DNA of 64,000 bases from Pseudarthrobacter sp. GA104 (GCF_009741265.1 NZ_WOWL01000001.1:3472001-3536000); one strand, 5' to 3'. Counted from the stretch's first letter, positions 1 to 9,096 are shown. A program made the numbers and translations. Notes: a model not told the origin generated them from the letters alone.

Positions 1-389
1 AGGCTAAGGAAGTTCCTGCCGCAATCGCAAAGGGCGTAGAAGAAGCTAAGAAGTCCTTCTTCCGCGTTCCCCGCGTTGGCAGCACCATCCCGCACCGCGT
101 TCAGGGTGAGGCTGCCGCAGGCGTCGTAATGCTGCGTCCGGCCTCCGCCGGTACCGGTGTTATCGCCGGTGGCCCGGTCCGTGCAGTACTGGAGTGCGTG
201 GGCATCCACGACATCCTCTCCAAGTCGCTCGGTTCCTCCAACGCCATCAACATCGTTCACGCGACTGTTGACGCCCTGAAGCGCCTCGAAGAGCCGGCAG
301 CAGTGGCAGCACGCCGCGGCCTGCCCCTCGACGAGATCGCTCCGCCGGCACTGGTGAAGGCCCTTCTGAACATGAAGGCAGGTGCCTAG
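1..389 (+). CDS. rpsE: 30S ribosomal protein S5, C-terminal part (5' end outside window)
   Basis: This is the C-terminal part of small-subunit protein S5, which sits near the mRNA entry channel and affects decoding accuracy. The reading frame is open from base 3 and ends with TAG at 387-389. Visible S5 signatures are [13 protein letters not shown], the glycine-rich stretch around [16 protein letters not shown], and the C-terminal [14 protein letters not shown] segment. The start codon lies outside the window. It is followed after 2 nt by rpmD, the normal spc-operon order. Identification is firm. Confidence 0.97.
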   Translation, partial: AKEVPAAIAKGVEEAKKSFFRVPRVGSTIPHRVQGEAAAGVVMLRPASAGTGVIAGGPVRAVLECVGIHDILSKSLGSSNAINIVHATVDALKRLEEPAAVAARRGLPLDEIAPPALVKALLNMKAGA

Positions 390-391
390 TC

Positions 392-598
392 ATGGCTAAG
401 AACCTGATTCCCTCCGACGCGCAGTTGGAGATCACTCAGATCAAGTCCGCCATTGGCGGCAAGCAGAACCAGCGCGACACCCTGCGGTCCCTCGGCCTGA
501 AGCGGATCGGACAGACTGTTGTCCGCACCGCCGATGCCGTGACTGTTGGAATGCTCAACACGGTTCCGCACCTGGTAAAGGTAGAGGAGGCGAAGTAA
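392..598 (+). CDS. rpmD: 50S ribosomal protein L30
   Basis: This 68-residue protein is large-subunit protein L30, a small single-domain protein. The core [20 protein letters not shown] and the [10 protein letters not shown] segment match the family, and the length is slightly above the usual 58-60 because of a short N-terminal extension ([11 protein letters not shown]). It lies between rpsE and rplO and its TAA stop abuts the rplO ATG, so it is surely cotranscribed and probably translationally coupled with rplO. Confidence 0.96.
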   Translation: MAKNLIPSDAQLEITQIKSAIGGKQNQRDTLRSLGLKRIGQTVVRTADAVTVGMLNTVPHLVKVEEAK

Positions 599-1084
599 AT
601 GGCAGAGAACACTGCTGATAAGGCACAGGCTGCTGAGAAGCAGAACGCCCTGAAGGTTCACCACCTGCGTCCCGCCCCGGGTGCCAAGACCGCCAAGACC
701 CGTGTTGGTCGTGGTGAAGCATCCAAGGGTAAGACCGCTGGCCGTGGCACGAAGGGTACTGCAGCCCGCTACCAGATCAAGGCTGGCTTTGCCGGCGGCC
801 AGTTGCCGCTGCACATGCGCCTGCCCAAGCTGCGCGGCTTCAAGAACCCGTTCCGGGTCGAGTACCAGGTTGTAAACCTGGACAAGCTCAACGAGCTGTT
901 CCCCGAAGGTGGCGCAGTCACCGTGGAGAACCTGGTCGAAAAGGGTGCCGTTCGCAAGAACCAGCCCGTCAAGGTGCTGGGCACCGGCGACATCACCGTC
1001 AAGGTTGACGTCACCGCCCACGCATTCTCGGCCAGCGCCGCTGAAAAGATTGCCGCAGCAGGCGGAAGCACCACCGCTCTCTAG
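599..1084 (+). CDS. rplO: 50S ribosomal protein L15
   Basis: This 161-residue protein is L15, a late-assembling large-subunit protein. After an Ala/Glu-rich leader of about 18 residues the family signature follows: [22 protein letters not shown], then a Lys/Gly-rich stretch [11 protein letters not shown] and the [21 protein letters not shown] block. The ATG directly abuts the rpmD stop codon. A strong intrinsic terminator about 28 nt downstream (1112-1156) makes rplO the last gene of this ribosomal transcription unit. Confidence 0.97.
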   Translation: MAENTADKAQAAEKQNALKVHHLRPAPGAKTAKTRVGRGEASKGKTAGRGTKGTAARYQIKAGFAGGQLPLHMRLPKLRGFKNPFRVEYQVVNLDKLNELFPEGGAVTVENLVEKGAVRKNQPVKVLGTGDITVKVDVTAHAFSASAAEKIAAAGGSTTAL

Positions 1085-1111
1085 AGCCGGTGGGCGCCAA
1101 GCCCGTTGTTG

Positions 1112-1156
1112 AACTCCCGGTCCCGGGGCTACGGCCCCGGGACCGGGAGTTTTTTC
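1112..1156 (+). terminator. Intrinsic terminator after rplO
   Basis: A perfect 18-bp GC-rich stem (1112-1129 with 1134-1151, loop TACG) is followed by a T-run of about six. It closes the rpsE-rpmD-rplO unit and separates it from secY. Confidence 0.93.
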
Positions 1157-1233
1157 CATCCGCCCGGCGTTTTTTCGCCGCCATCCGGCGCAGCGCCGCT
1201 GCCGCGGATTGTTCGCAGGGCGCATACACCCGT

Positions 1234-1239
1234 TAGACT
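1234..1239 (+). promoter_or_regulatory. Possible -10 element for secY-adk
   Basis: TAGACT lies about 60 nt before the secY TTG and downstream of the rplO terminator. A weak -35 candidate, TTGTTC at 1209-1214, sits 19 nt upstream. The implied leader is about 55 nt. Confidence 0.45.
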
Positions 1240-1299
1240 CGGTTGTTGGGATTCATCGATCCCCATCACACCACTCTTATAGACACCACAGGAGGACGC

Positions 1300-2610
1300 T
1301 TGCTTAGCGCATTTGGCCGGGCCTTTCGCACGCCTGATCTGCGACGCAAGTTGTTGTTCACGCTGGGAATCATCACCATCTTCCGCTTGGGTGCCTTCAT
1401 TCCCTCGCCTGGTGTGAACTACCAGAACGTGCAGCAATGCTTGCAGGGCGGTCAGACGGCAGGCGGGCTGTACCAGCTCGTGAACCTGTTCAGCGGCGGA
1501 GCCCTGCTGCAGGTGTCCATCTTCGCCCTGGGTATCATGCCGTACATCACGGCAAGCATCATCGTCCAGTTGCTCCGGGTGGTCATTCCCCGGTTCCAGG
1601 AACTGTACGAGGAAGGCGCGTCCGGCCAGTCGAAACTGACCCAGTACACGCGCTACCTCACCATCGCGCTCGGCCTGCTCAATGCCACCACCCTGGTATC
1701 GCTGGCGCGTTCCGGCCAGCTGCTGCCGGGCTGCAACCTGCAGATCATTCCCGACAGCAGCGTGATCACCACCATCCTGATCATCATCACCCTGACGGCC
1801 GGCACCGGCCTGATCATGTGGATGGGCGAACTCGTGACCGAGAAGGGCGTGGGCAACGGCATGTCGCTGCTGATCTTCACGTCCATTGCTGCCACCTTCC
1901 CCACCTCCCTGGGCGCCATCTGGACCTCGCAGGGTCCCGGCACCTTCTTTATCGTCCTTGCCGTGGGCCTGCTCACCGTGGCCCTGGTGGTCTTCGTTGA
2001 GCAATCGCAGCGCCGCGTTCCTGTTCAGTACGCGAAGCGGATGATCGGCCGCCGGACCGTGGGCGGCACCAGCACCTACATCCCCATCAAGGTCAACATG
2101 GCCGGTGTCATCCCGGTGATCTTCGCGTCCTCCATGCTGTACCTGCCGGGCCTGGTTGCGCAGTTCAACCAGCCCAAGCAGGGCGAGCAGCTCCAGCCGT
2201 GGGTTGAATGGATCAATAACAACCTGACACGCGGTGACCACCCGATCTATATGGTTCTGTACTTCGCCATGATCGTGTTCTTTACCTACTTCTATGTCGC
2301 GATCACCTTCAACCCTGAAGAGGTCTCGGACAACATGAAGAAGTACGGCGGCTTTATCCCGGGTATCCGCGCGGGTAAGCCGACCGCTGACTATCTGCAG
2401 TACGTGCTCTCCAGGATCACCCTGCCAGGAGCCCTGTACCTGGGCTTCGTGGCGCTGATTCCGCTGGTTGCACTGGTACTGATCAACGCGAACCAGAACT
2501 TCCCGTTCGGTGGCACCTCGATCCTGATCATGGTGGGCGTGGGTCTGGAGACCGTCAAGCAGATTGACGCACAGCTACAACAACGTCACTACGAAGGGCT
2601 TTTGCGATGA
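1300..2610 (+). CDS. secY: Preprotein translocase subunit SecY
   Basis: SecY forms the ten-helix channel of the Sec translocon in the cytoplasmic membrane. The 436-residue product begins LLSAFGRAFRTPDLRRKLLFTLG and shows alternating membrane segments, the plug/TM2 region (FSGGALLQVSIFALGIMPYITASII) and the cytoplasmic loop with YAKRMIGRR. A TTG start at 1300 is chosen because AGGAGG lies at 1290-1295; an ATG at 1243 in the same frame would add 19 residues unlike SecY and has no ribosome site. The stop overlaps adk by 4 nt (ATGA), indicating translational coupling. Confidence 0.95.
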   Translation: MLSAFGRAFRTPDLRRKLLFTLGIITIFRLGAFIPSPGVNYQNVQQCLQGGQTAGGLYQLVNLFSGGALLQVSIFALGIMPYITASIIVQLLRVVIPRFQELYEEGASGQSKLTQYTRYLTIALGLLNATTLVSLARSGQLLPGCNLQIIPDSSVITTILIIITLTAGTGLIMWMGELVTEKGVGNGMSLLIFTSIAATFPTSLGAIWTSQGPGTFFIVLAVGLLTVALVVFVEQSQRRVPVQYAKRMIGRRTVGGTSTYIPIKVNMAGVIPVIFASSMLYLPGLVAQFNQPKQGEQLQPWVEWINNNLTRGDHPIYMVLYFAMIVFFTYFYVAITFNPEEVSDNMKKYGGFIPGIRAGKPTADYLQYVLSRITLPGALYLGFVALIPLVALVLINANQNFPFGGTSILIMVGVGLETVKQIDAQLQQRHYEGLLR

Positions 2611-3185
2611 CGAGAATGCTGATTATTGGGCCTCCGGGCTCCGGAAAAGGAACGCAGGCGGAACGGATTTCAGAACGCCTCGGCGTTGTGGCCATCTCCA
2701 CCGGCGACATCTTCCGTGCAAACGTGAAGGGCGAAACGCCGCTTGGCATCGAGGCCAAGAAGTACATGGACAACGGCGACTTCGTTCCGGACAGCGTGAC
2801 CAACAAGATGGTGCGGGACCGGCTCAGCGAGTCCGACGTCGAAAACGGCTTCCTGCTGGACGGCTACCCCCGCACCACCGCCCAGGTGGACTACCTGGAC
2901 GAGATCCTCGCCAAGGGTGAGGAAAAGCTCGACGTCGTCCTGCAGCTGACTGCCGACGATGAGGAACTGGTGCACCGGCTGCTCGGCCGGGCCAAGGAAA
3001 CGGGCCGGAGCGACGACAACGAAGCCGTCATCCGCCACCGCCTTGACCTGTACCACGAGCAGACCGAAGCCGTGGTGGCCAAGTACGCCGAGCGCGGCAT
3101 CCTCACCCAGGTGGACGGCATCGGCCCCATCGACGAGGTCACCGACCGCGTGATGCAGGCCATCAAGGCAGCGCAGGCAGCCTGA
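2607..3185 (+). CDS. adk: Adenylate kinase (short, LID-less form)
   Basis: Adenylate kinase interconverts ATP+AMP and 2 ADP in the cytoplasm. The P-loop is GPPGSGKGTQ near residues 8-17, the NMP-binding segment follows (STGDIFRANV), then DGYPRTTAQ. At 192 residues it is the short type: between GRAKETGRSDDN and IRHRL there is no Cys-rich or extended LID domain. The ATG overlaps the secY stop (ATGA). The secY-adk-map order is standard. Confidence 0.97.
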   Translation: MTRMLIIGPPGSGKGTQAERISERLGVVAISTGDIFRANVKGETPLGIEAKKYMDNGDFVPDSVTNKMVRDRLSESDVENGFLLDGYPRTTAQVDYLDEILAKGEEKLDVVLQLTADDEELVHRLLGRAKETGRSDDNEAVIRHRLDLYHEQTEAVVAKYAERGILTQVDGIGPIDEVTDRVMQAIKAAQAA

Positions 3186-3203
3186 TCCAGGCGGCAGTTA
3201 TCC

Positions 3204-3234
3204 GAGGCTCCTCCCGTCATCCGGGAGGAGCCTC
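3204..3234 (+). terminator. Hairpin between adk and map
   Basis: A perfect 13-bp stem (3204-3216 with 3222-3234) lies between adk and map. There is no T-run after it, so it may be an attenuator or processing/stability hairpin rather than a full terminator. Confidence 0.55.
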
Positions 3235-3257
3235 AGCCATTTGAAAGAAGGAACACC

Positions 3258-4085
3258 ATGGCCTTTGGCCAGCCCCGCATCGAATACAAGACCAATGCCC
3301 AGATGCGCATCATGCACGAGGCAGGCCTGGTCCTGAGCCGCGCGCTTGACGCTGCCGTTGCCGCGGCCGTGCCCGGAGTGACCACCAAGCACCTGGACGA
3401 CGTCTTCGCCGCCGTGCTGAACGAGGCGGGCGCAAAGTCGAACTTCCTCGGCTACCACGGCTTTCCGGCCACGATCTGCACCTCCGTCAATGAGGAAGTG
3501 GTGCACGGCATCCCCGGCAGCCGCGTGCTCAAGGACGGGGACATCATCTCGATCGACGGCGGCGCAATCGTGAACGGCTGGCACTCCGACTCCGCCAGGA
3601 CCGTCATCGTGGGCACCGCCGATCCGGAGGACCAGCGCCTGTCTGACGTGACCAATGCAGCCATGTGGCGCGGAATCGCGGCACTGGCCACCGGCAAGCA
3701 TGTGGGTGACATCGGGGCCGCCATCGACGACTACGTTTCCGCAGTCCCCGGCAAGCCGTTGGGGATCCTCGAAGATTACGTAGGCCACGGCATCGGCTCG
3801 GAAATGCACATGGCCCCGGATGTGCTGAACTACCGCACCAGCCACCGTGGACCCAAGATCCGGCCCGGGCTCTGCCTCGCGATCGAGCCCATGCTGGTGC
3901 GCGGCGGCATCGACACCGCTGTCCTTGAGGACGACTGGACCGTGGTGACCACGGACGGCCAGCGCTCCTGCCAGTGGGAGCACTCCGTGGCTGTCCATGA
4001 GAAGGGCATCTGGGTGCTGTCAGCGCCCGACGGCGGCGCGGAGCACCTGGTGCCCCTCGGGGTCACCCCGGTGCCGGTCCCGTAG
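3258..4085 (+). CDS. map: Methionine aminopeptidase, type I
   Basis: MAP removes the initiator methionine from nascent proteins in the cytoplasm. The 275-residue protein shows the metal-binding pattern of the pita-bread fold: the two aspartates in SIDGGAIVNGWHSDSAR, His in GHGIGSEMH, Glu in AIEPML, and a final Glu in QWEHSVAV. The ATG at 3258 is preceded by GAAAGAAGG. It follows adk after a 72-nt gap holding a hairpin, and a long convergent hairpin lies just beyond its stop. Confidence 0.95.
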   Translation: MAFGQPRIEYKTNAQMRIMHEAGLVLSRALDAAVAAAVPGVTTKHLDDVFAAVLNEAGAKSNFLGYHGFPATICTSVNEEVVHGIPGSRVLKDGDIISIDGGAIVNGWHSDSARTVIVGTADPEDQRLSDVTNAAMWRGIAALATGKHVGDIGAAIDDYVSAVPGKPLGILEDYVGHGIGSEMHMAPDVLNYRTSHRGPKIRPGLCLAIEPMLVRGGIDTAVLEDDWTVVTTDGQRSCQWEHSVAVHEKGIWVLSAPDGGAEHLVPLGVTPVPVP

Positions 4086-4109
4086 CCCCGCGGCCTTCCT
4101 GCCCAGGCA

Positions 4110-4155
4110 GAAGCGCCGGCTGACGTTGTGATTCCACAACGTCAGCCGGCGCTTC
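4110..4155. terminator. Convergent hairpin terminator between map and the ABC binding protein
   Basis: A perfect 21-bp stem (4110-4130 with 4135-4155, loop ATTC) lies between the ends of two converging genes. The T-runs on either side are weak, but its location fits a bidirectional terminator. Confidence 0.8.
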
Positions 4156-4171
4156 GTCCTTAAGGAGAAAC

Positions 4172-5515
4172 TCAACTGAGCTTCGGCTTGACGTCCTTTT
4201 CGTATATGCCCTCCAGCGTCTTCTTGAGGCTGGTCATGGTGGACTTGACGTCCGCCTGCTGGGTAAGGATCGCTGCGGCCGCCTTGGCCAGTTCCTGGTC
4301 AGCACCCGGGAGGAACACGCGGGCATTGTCCTGGACCCGCGTAACAGCCAGCTGGTCCACGGCAGTCTGGATCTGCGGCGTCCGGGCCAGGACCGCCTTC
4401 ATGTCCGCCGACTCGCGGGTGGGCATGTAGCCGGTGGCAGCCGAGAAGGCTGCGCTGTTTTCCGGCTCGGTCATGAACTTGATGAACGTGCCGGCTGCCA
4501 GCTGCTCTTCCTTGGTGATGCCGCTGGGGATGCCCAGCCCTGCGCCGCCGGTGGGGCAGACGTTGGTCTCGGCCTTCGGTCCGCCGGGAAGGAAGCCCAC
4601 ACCCACATTGAACGGCGCGGACTTCAGCACACCGAGGAGGGACCCGGTGGAGGAGATCGTGGACGAGGTCAGCCCGGCGGAGAAGTCGTCCGCAGCTTCC
4701 TTGGAGGAGACGCCGGCCCACCCGTTCTTGTAGATGGAGTCCTGGGCCCACTGCAGCGCTTCGATGGATTCAGGTGAATCACAGGTGATCTCCCATTCCT
4801 TGGACCAGGAGCCACCCCAGCCCCAGAGGTTGTTTTGCAGGGTCCAGCCCGCGTAGCCCGCCAGTGCCGGATAGATGTAGGCGTACTGCGCGCCTGAGCT
4901 GGCCTTCAGCTTGGGCGCCCACTCGCCGAACTCCTGCCAGGTCTTGGGTGCCCGGTCCGGCAGCCCGGCCGCCTTGAAGTGGTCCTTGTTGTAATAGAAC
5001 AGGGGAGTTGAACGCCCGTAAGGGAGCGCCCATTGCTTGTCGTTGTACTTGTAGTCGTCCACGAGTGACTTCCGGAAATCGTCCAGCTTGATGTCCAGCT
5101 GCTTGACGAGGGCGTCCACCGGGATGATGCTGCCGTTGGTGAAGTAGCGGAACCACCAGACATCGGAGAGGACCACGACGCCCGGGAGGCCGGATTTTGC
5201 CGCCTGCGAGGTCTGGAACTTCTGCGCGATTTCCTCGTAGTTCGCGCCGGCTGTGACCAGGTTGACCCGGATGTCCGGGAACTTGGCGTGGAACTTCTCA
5301 ATAATGGCCTTTTCGACGTCCTGCGACTTACCCGGGTGGTTGGACCAGAAGTCGATTTTCGCGGCCGGTTTCACTCCACTGAAGTCGAGTTCCGCGGCTT
5401 CGCTGGCCTTGGGCGTGCCGCTCGTGGACGGGCCGCCGCAGGCTGCCAGGGCAGCGGCCGACGCCGTGACCCCGGCGAGTCCCAGGAAGTGCCTCCGATC
5501 GAGGTGCTGTGTCAT
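4172..5515 (-). CDS. Sugar ABC transporter substrate-binding lipoprotein (family 1)
   Basis: This is an extracellular solute-binding protein of the sugar/glycerol-phosphate family, anchored outside the membrane. The N-terminus has a twin-arginine signal (DRRHFLGLAG, residues 6-15) ending in lipobox LAAC with Cys26, so Tat export and lipidation are likely. The start at 5515 is preceded by AAAGGACC; upstream in-frame extension lacks family character. It is the last gene of a minus-strand operon, behind two permeases, although binding proteins usually come first. The substrate cannot be told from sequence. Confidence 0.9.
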   Translation of the reverse strand: MTQHLDRRHFLGLAGVTASAAALAACGGPSTSGTPKASEAAELDFSGVKPAAKIDFWSNHPGKSQDVEKAIIEKFHAKFPDIRVNLVTAGANYEEIAQKFQTSQAAKSGLPGVVVLSDVWWFRYFTNGSIIPVDALVKQLDIKLDDFRKSLVDDYKYNDKQWALPYGRSTPLFYYNKDHFKAAGLPDRAPKTWQEFGEWAPKLKASSGAQYAYIYPALAGYAGWTLQNNLWGWGGSWSKEWEITCDSPESIEALQWAQDSIYKNGWAGVSSKEAADDFSAGLTSSTISSTGSLLGVLKSAPFNVGVGFLPGGPKAETNVCPTGGAGLGIPSGITKEEQLAAGTFIKFMTEPENSAAFSAATGYMPTRESADMKAVLARTPQIQTAVDQLAVTRVQDNARVFLPGADQELAKAAAAILTQQADVKSTMTSLKKTLEGIYEKDVKPKLS

Positions 5516-5589
5516 GTGCAGGTCCTTTCGTTGGGTGCCGCATTGAGGAGTTGGGTGCTTCTTCTGTGACGAACGACGGCGGCACGGGC

Positions 5590-6510
5590 TTACCCGGTGA
5601 CGCTGCCCTGGGTGAGCCCGGCGACGATGTAACGCTGGAGGGCTGCGAAAACGATAAGGATGGGGACGATGACCAGGACGGCGCCGGCCATGAGGATGCC
5701 CCATCCGGAGGCGTTGCCCTCGGAGTTCTGGAGCAGTGTCAGGCCCACCGGCAGGGTCATGGTGTCGGGACGGTCCGTGATGATCAGCGGCCAGATGTAC
5801 TCGTTCCACTCGCTGACAATGGTCACGAGTGCCACCGTGGCGATGGAGGGAACGGAGACCGGCACCACGATCCGCCAGAGGCGGCGCCAGTGGCCGGCGC
5901 CATCGATTTCCGCCGACTCAAGGATGGAGGCGGGCAGTGTGAGGAAGTGCTGGCGCAGGAGGAAGGTTCCGAAGGCGGTTCCGAGGCCCGGGAGGATGAT
6001 GCCCCACAGGGTGTTCTTTCCGCCCATTCCCGAGATCAGGATGTAGTTGGGCAGGATGGACACCTGGGGCGGCACCATAAGGGCCACCAGGATCAGGACG
6101 AAAATCGCGTTTTTGAACGGGAAGCGCACGAACACCAGGGCGTAGGCCGTCAGGATGGCCAGGATGACTTTCACGCTGGCGCCCGTCACCGTGACGATGG
6201 TGCTGTTCAGGAAGAACTGGCCGAAGGGCACAGTGGTCATCGCGATCTGGTAGTTCTGCAGATCGAGGCCTTCCGGCAGGATCTTCAGGTCCATGGTGAT
6301 GATCTCACCAGGCTGCTTGAAAGAGCTGAGCACCATCCAGAGCAGCGGCAGGAAGACCACCAGGGTTGCCAGGACCAGCGGGACGTAGCCGCCGAGGACG
6401 GCTTGCGCCAGGTTGCGCCGCGAGAAGGGCCGATCGCGGGGAAGAAGCGGTCCGGCTTCCTGCGTTGCCGGGACGGTGGGGTCCGGGTTGACCGGTGACA
6501 GGGAGCTCAC
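5590..6510 (-). CDS. Carbohydrate ABC transporter permease (UgpE/MalG-like)
   Basis: This 306-residue inner-membrane permease belongs to the CUT1 sugar-importer type. After a hydrophilic N-terminus it has about six membrane helices, and the ATPase-docking EAA loop is clear (ESAEIDGAGHWRRLWRIVVP, around residues 190-210). Its start overlaps the stop of the upstream permease by 4 nt. No ATP-binding subunit lies in the operon, so it presumably uses a shared MsiK/UgpC-type ATPase encoded elsewhere (inference from known CUT1 systems in actinobacteria). Confidence 0.9.
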   Translation of the reverse strand: MSSLSPVNPDPTVPATQEAGPLLPRDRPFSRRNLAQAVLGGYVPLVLATLVVFLPLLWMVLSSFKQPGEIITMDLKILPEGLDLQNYQIAMTTVPFGQFFLNSTIVTVTGASVKVILAILTAYALVFVRFPFKNAIFVLILVALMVPPQVSILPNYILISGMGGKNTLWGIILPGLGTAFGTFLLRQHFLTLPASILESAEIDGAGHWRRLWRIVVPVSVPSIATVALVTIVSEWNEYIWPLIITDRPDTMTLPVGLTLLQNSEGNASGWGILMAGAVLVIVPILIVFAALQRYIVAGLTQGSVTG

Positions 6511-7463
6511 GAGTAGTGCACCTTCCGCTCCACGAAACGCAGTTGGAACACGGTGATCACCAGGAGGATCGCAAACAGGACCACCGAGATGGCCGCCGAA
6601 TAGCCTGCGCGGTTGAAGGCACCAAACGCCTGGAGATACGCCTCGTAGATCAGGGTGCTGGTACCGGTTCCCAACGGGGTCATGATGCGGATCAGGTCGA
6701 AGGCCTGCAGCGAGGACAGCATGGTGGTGATCAGCAGGAAGAACGTGGTGGGGGACAGGAGGGGCAACGACATGCTGATGAACCGCCGGAACCCGTTCGC
6801 GCCATCCAGGGACGCCGCCTCCATGACATCCTGCGGCAGGGACTGCAGCCCGGCCAGGTAGACCACCGCGCAGTACCCCAGGTTCTTCCAGACGTAGACG
6901 AGGATGACCATGACCAGGGAAAGCTGCGGGTCATTGATCCACTGCGGGCTCTGCTGGCCGATGCCCCGGAGCAGCCAGGCCAGGACGCCGTAGCCGGGAT
7001 CGAAAATGAAGAGCCACACCAGGCCCACGCCCACGCCGGACAGGACGTAGGGAGCGAATACCGCTGAACGGGCGAAGGTGGTTCCCGGGACTTTCGCATT
7101 CAGCGCCAGGGCGATGAGCAGCCCCAGGATCATGGATCCGCCCACCGTGACTGCAGTGAAGATCGCCGTGGTGCCCAGTACCTTGGAGGCGTCGTCGCTG
7201 GTGAAGAAGGTGACGTAGTTATTGATGCCCACCACCGTGGCTGAGGGCGACCCCAGGGTCCAGTCCAGCGTGGAGTAGTAGATGTTGCTGACCAAAGGCC
7301 TGTATGTGAAGACGGCGATCAGCACCAGGTTGGGCAAAGCGAGGGCAAGGAACACGAAGAAGTCACGCCGGGTTCGCTGCGTCCAGCGCCGGCGTCCAGG
7401 GGCGGCGGCGGGTCCGGGCTTCGTGGGATCGGTGGACGGATGGGGTGCGAGTTGACGGGTCAT
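6507..7463 (-). CDS. Carbohydrate ABC transporter permease (UgpA/MalF-like)
   Basis: This is the first gene of the minus-strand importer operon, a 318-residue permease with about six membrane helices and an EAA loop (EAASLDGANGFRRFISMSLPLL). The partner permease follows with a 4-nt overlap. ATG at 7463 is preferred because GAGAGA precedes it; an in-frame GTG at 7475 would add four residues and has no ribosome site. A promoter candidate lies at 7514-7543. Confidence 0.88.
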   Translation of the reverse strand: MTRQLAPHPSTDPTKPGPAAAPGRRRWTQRTRRDFFVFLALALPNLVLIAVFTYRPLVSNIYYSTLDWTLGSPSATVVGINNYVTFFTSDDASKVLGTTAIFTAVTVGGSMILGLLIALALNAKVPGTTFARSAVFAPYVLSGVGVGLVWLFIFDPGYGVLAWLLRGIGQQSPQWINDPQLSLVMVILVYVWKNLGYCAVVYLAGLQSLPQDVMEAASLDGANGFRRFISMSLPLLSPTTFFLLITTMLSSLQAFDLIRIMTPLGTGTSTLIYEAYLQAFGAFNRAGYSAAISVVLFAILLVITVFQLRFVERKVHYS

Positions 7464-7513
7464 GCGGTCTCTCACGGGATTCGTGCCTGCTCGTGGCCGG
7501 CCGTGGTCGGGGG

Positions 7514-7543
7514 AGTCTAGCCATTACTTCACCACAAAGTCAG
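7514..7543 (-). promoter_or_regulatory. Promoter candidate for the sugar ABC operon
   Basis: On the minus strand CTGACT (7538-7543) and TAGACT (7514-7519) are separated by 18 nt. The predicted leader to the ATG at 7463 is about 45 nt. No clear repressor palindrome was recognised in 7476-7692. Confidence 0.55.
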
Positions 7544-7692
7544 TAGGCGGAAAGCTACGAATGCCCTCGTGAGGGGACTGTTATACGAGGCTTCATTGCC
7601 TGTTAACGCTGTGCTGCCTGCAGTCTTGCACAAACTTTGTTTGAAAGTCAGGGACCCGCCGTATTCATCAGTTTGCTGGTCAAAAGGGCAGA

Positions 7693-8637
7693 ATGGATGG
7701 CATGGGAGCGATCACCGATGTCCCCGGCATCCGGGTTGGCCACGCGCAAAGGTCCGACGACGGCTGGCTGACCGGGGTGACGGTGGTCCTTCCGCCGCCG
7801 GGCACGGTGGGTTCGGTGGATGTCCAGGGAGGCGGACCGGCCACCCATGAGACGGACGCTCTGGATCCCACCACCCTGGTCAGCGCCGTCGACGCCGTGG
7901 TCCTCACCGGCGGCAGCGCGTACGGCCTTGCCTCCGCCGCCGGCGCCCAGCGCTGGTGCGAGGAGAACGGCCGCGGGTTCCCGGTGCCCGGGGGAGTAGT
8001 CCCTATCGTGCCGGCCGCCGCGATCTTCGACCTGGGCAGGGGCGGGGACTTCTCCGCACGTCCGACGGCGGACATGGGCTACGCGGCAACCGCCGCCGCT
8101 GCGTCGCAAACGGAAGGGCACGACGTCGGACGCGGCAACGTGGGCGCCGGCACCGGGGCCCTCATCGGCAGGGGACAGTTCAAAGGCGGCGCAGGCACGG
8201 CCTCCATCACGCTGGACAACGGCATCGTTGTCGGAGCCCTTGCCATCGTCAATGCGTTGGGACTCCCCTTTGGGTTCGAGAGGCCCAATCGCCATGATGC
8301 AGACGCCCCGCTGAACACCACCCTCGTTGTTGTCGCCACCAATGCGGTGCTCGATGTTGCCGAGTGCAAGCGAACTGCTTCGGCGGCGCACGCCGGGATA
8401 GCAAGGGCCCTGAATCCGAGCCACACCCTGGCTGACGGGGACACTGTATTCTGCCTGGCCACCCAGGCTGCGGCACTCGATCGTTCGGACGAAGCTGCCC
8501 GGCGGCTCAGCCTCATCACCCTGCAGAGTGCGGCAGCCGACGTCGTACGTTTGGCCATCCTCGACGGCATAGCCAGTGCCCGGGCCGTGAGCACTCCGGC
8601 GGGGGAATATGGTGCGTACGGCGGCGGGATGCGCTAG
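7693..8637 (+). CDS. P1/S58-family hydrolase (DmpA/NylC-like, autoprocessing)
   Basis: This 314-residue protein belongs to the N-terminal-nucleophile DmpA/NylC family (S58). Seen: [11 protein letters not shown] at the N-terminus, [23 protein letters not shown] near residues 148-156, and [12 protein letters not shown] near 207-218. Members of this family self-cleave before a Ser or Thr that becomes the nucleophile; NylC is cut between Asn and Thr. Here Asn208-Thr209 is the likely site. The substrate (D-amino-acid peptides, amides or nylon-type oligomers) cannot be inferred. ATG 7693 is preceded by AAAAGGG; ATG 7702 is possible. It is monocistronic. Confidence 0.85.
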   Translation: MDGMGAITDVPGIRVGHAQRSDDGWLTGVTVVLPPPGTVGSVDVQGGGPATHETDALDPTTLVSAVDAVVLTGGSAYGLASAAGAQRWCEENGRGFPVPGGVVPIVPAAAIFDLGRGGDFSARPTADMGYAATAAAASQTEGHDVGRGNVGAGTGALIGRGQFKGGAGTASITLDNGIVVGALAIVNALGLPFGFERPNRHDADAPLNTTLVVVATNAVLDVAECKRTASAAHAGIARALNPSHTLADGDTVFCLATQAAALDRSDEAARRLSLITLQSAAADVVRLAILDGIASARAVSTPAGEYGAYGGGMR

Positions 8638-8648
8638 CATGGCTGGAT

Positions 8649-8677
8649 TTAACTTTCGCTGCAAAGTGGCGTAGTGT
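8649..8677 (+). promoter_or_regulatory. Promoter candidate for infA and the alpha operon
   Basis: TTAACT (8649-8654) and TAGTGT (8672-8677) are separated by 17 nt just after the upstream gene. The predicted leader to infA is about 120 nt. Confidence 0.55.
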
Positions 8678-8804
8678 TGTTTGTTGGTTGTCTGGACTGC
8701 CACGCCCTTTTGGGTCTGGAGCCGGCAATCGATCCAACCAAAACGTTCGTGGCCATGCCCGGTGCAATCCGGCAGGGCTGCGGCAACAACAGTTAGCGGA
8801 GGGT

Positions 8805-9026
8805 ATGGCCAAGAAGGACGGGGTCATTGAGATCGAAGGCGTTGTGACCGAGGCGCTGCCTAACGCGATGTTTCGCGTTGAGCTCACCAACAAGCACATC
8901 GTTCTGGCACACATCTCTGGAAAGATGCGTCAGCACTACATCCGAATCCTCCCAGAGGACCGCGTAGTGGTGGAGCTGAGCCCGTACGACCTCACCCGTG
9001 GTCGTATCGTCTACCGCTACAAGTAA
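8805..9026 (+). CDS. infA: Translation initiation factor IF-1
   Basis: IF-1 is a 73-residue OB-fold protein that binds the ribosomal A site during initiation. The sequence [14 protein letters not shown], then [10 protein letters not shown] and [19 protein letters not shown], is typical and full length. The ATG at 8805 follows GCGGAGGGT; an in-frame ATG far upstream (8688) would add a non-family extension. It heads the infA-rpmJ-rpsM-rpsK-rpoA-rplQ group. Confidence 0.97.
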   Translation: MAKKDGVIEIEGVVTEALPNAMFRVELTNKHIVLAHISGKMRQHYIRILPEDRVVVELSPYDLTRGRIVYRYK

Positions 9027-9096
9027 ATTGCTGGGCGGCTTCAGCGCGAGCTGAGCGCCGCTCCAGTTGACCAACTGTTACACGCAAAGGAATGCC

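Noticed and set aside
1243..1299. Upstream ATG for secY
   Set aside because: It would add 19 residues unlike SecY, whereas AGGAGG precedes TTG 1300 and the family N-terminus starts there.
5516..5809. N-terminal extension of the ABC binding protein
   Set aside because: The extension is Arg/His/Pro-rich and would bury the Tat-lipoprotein signal; a ribosome site precedes 5515.
7560..7692. LacI-type operator near TGTTAACGC upstream of the hydrolase
   Set aside because: The matching second half is missing, so no palindrome can be supported.
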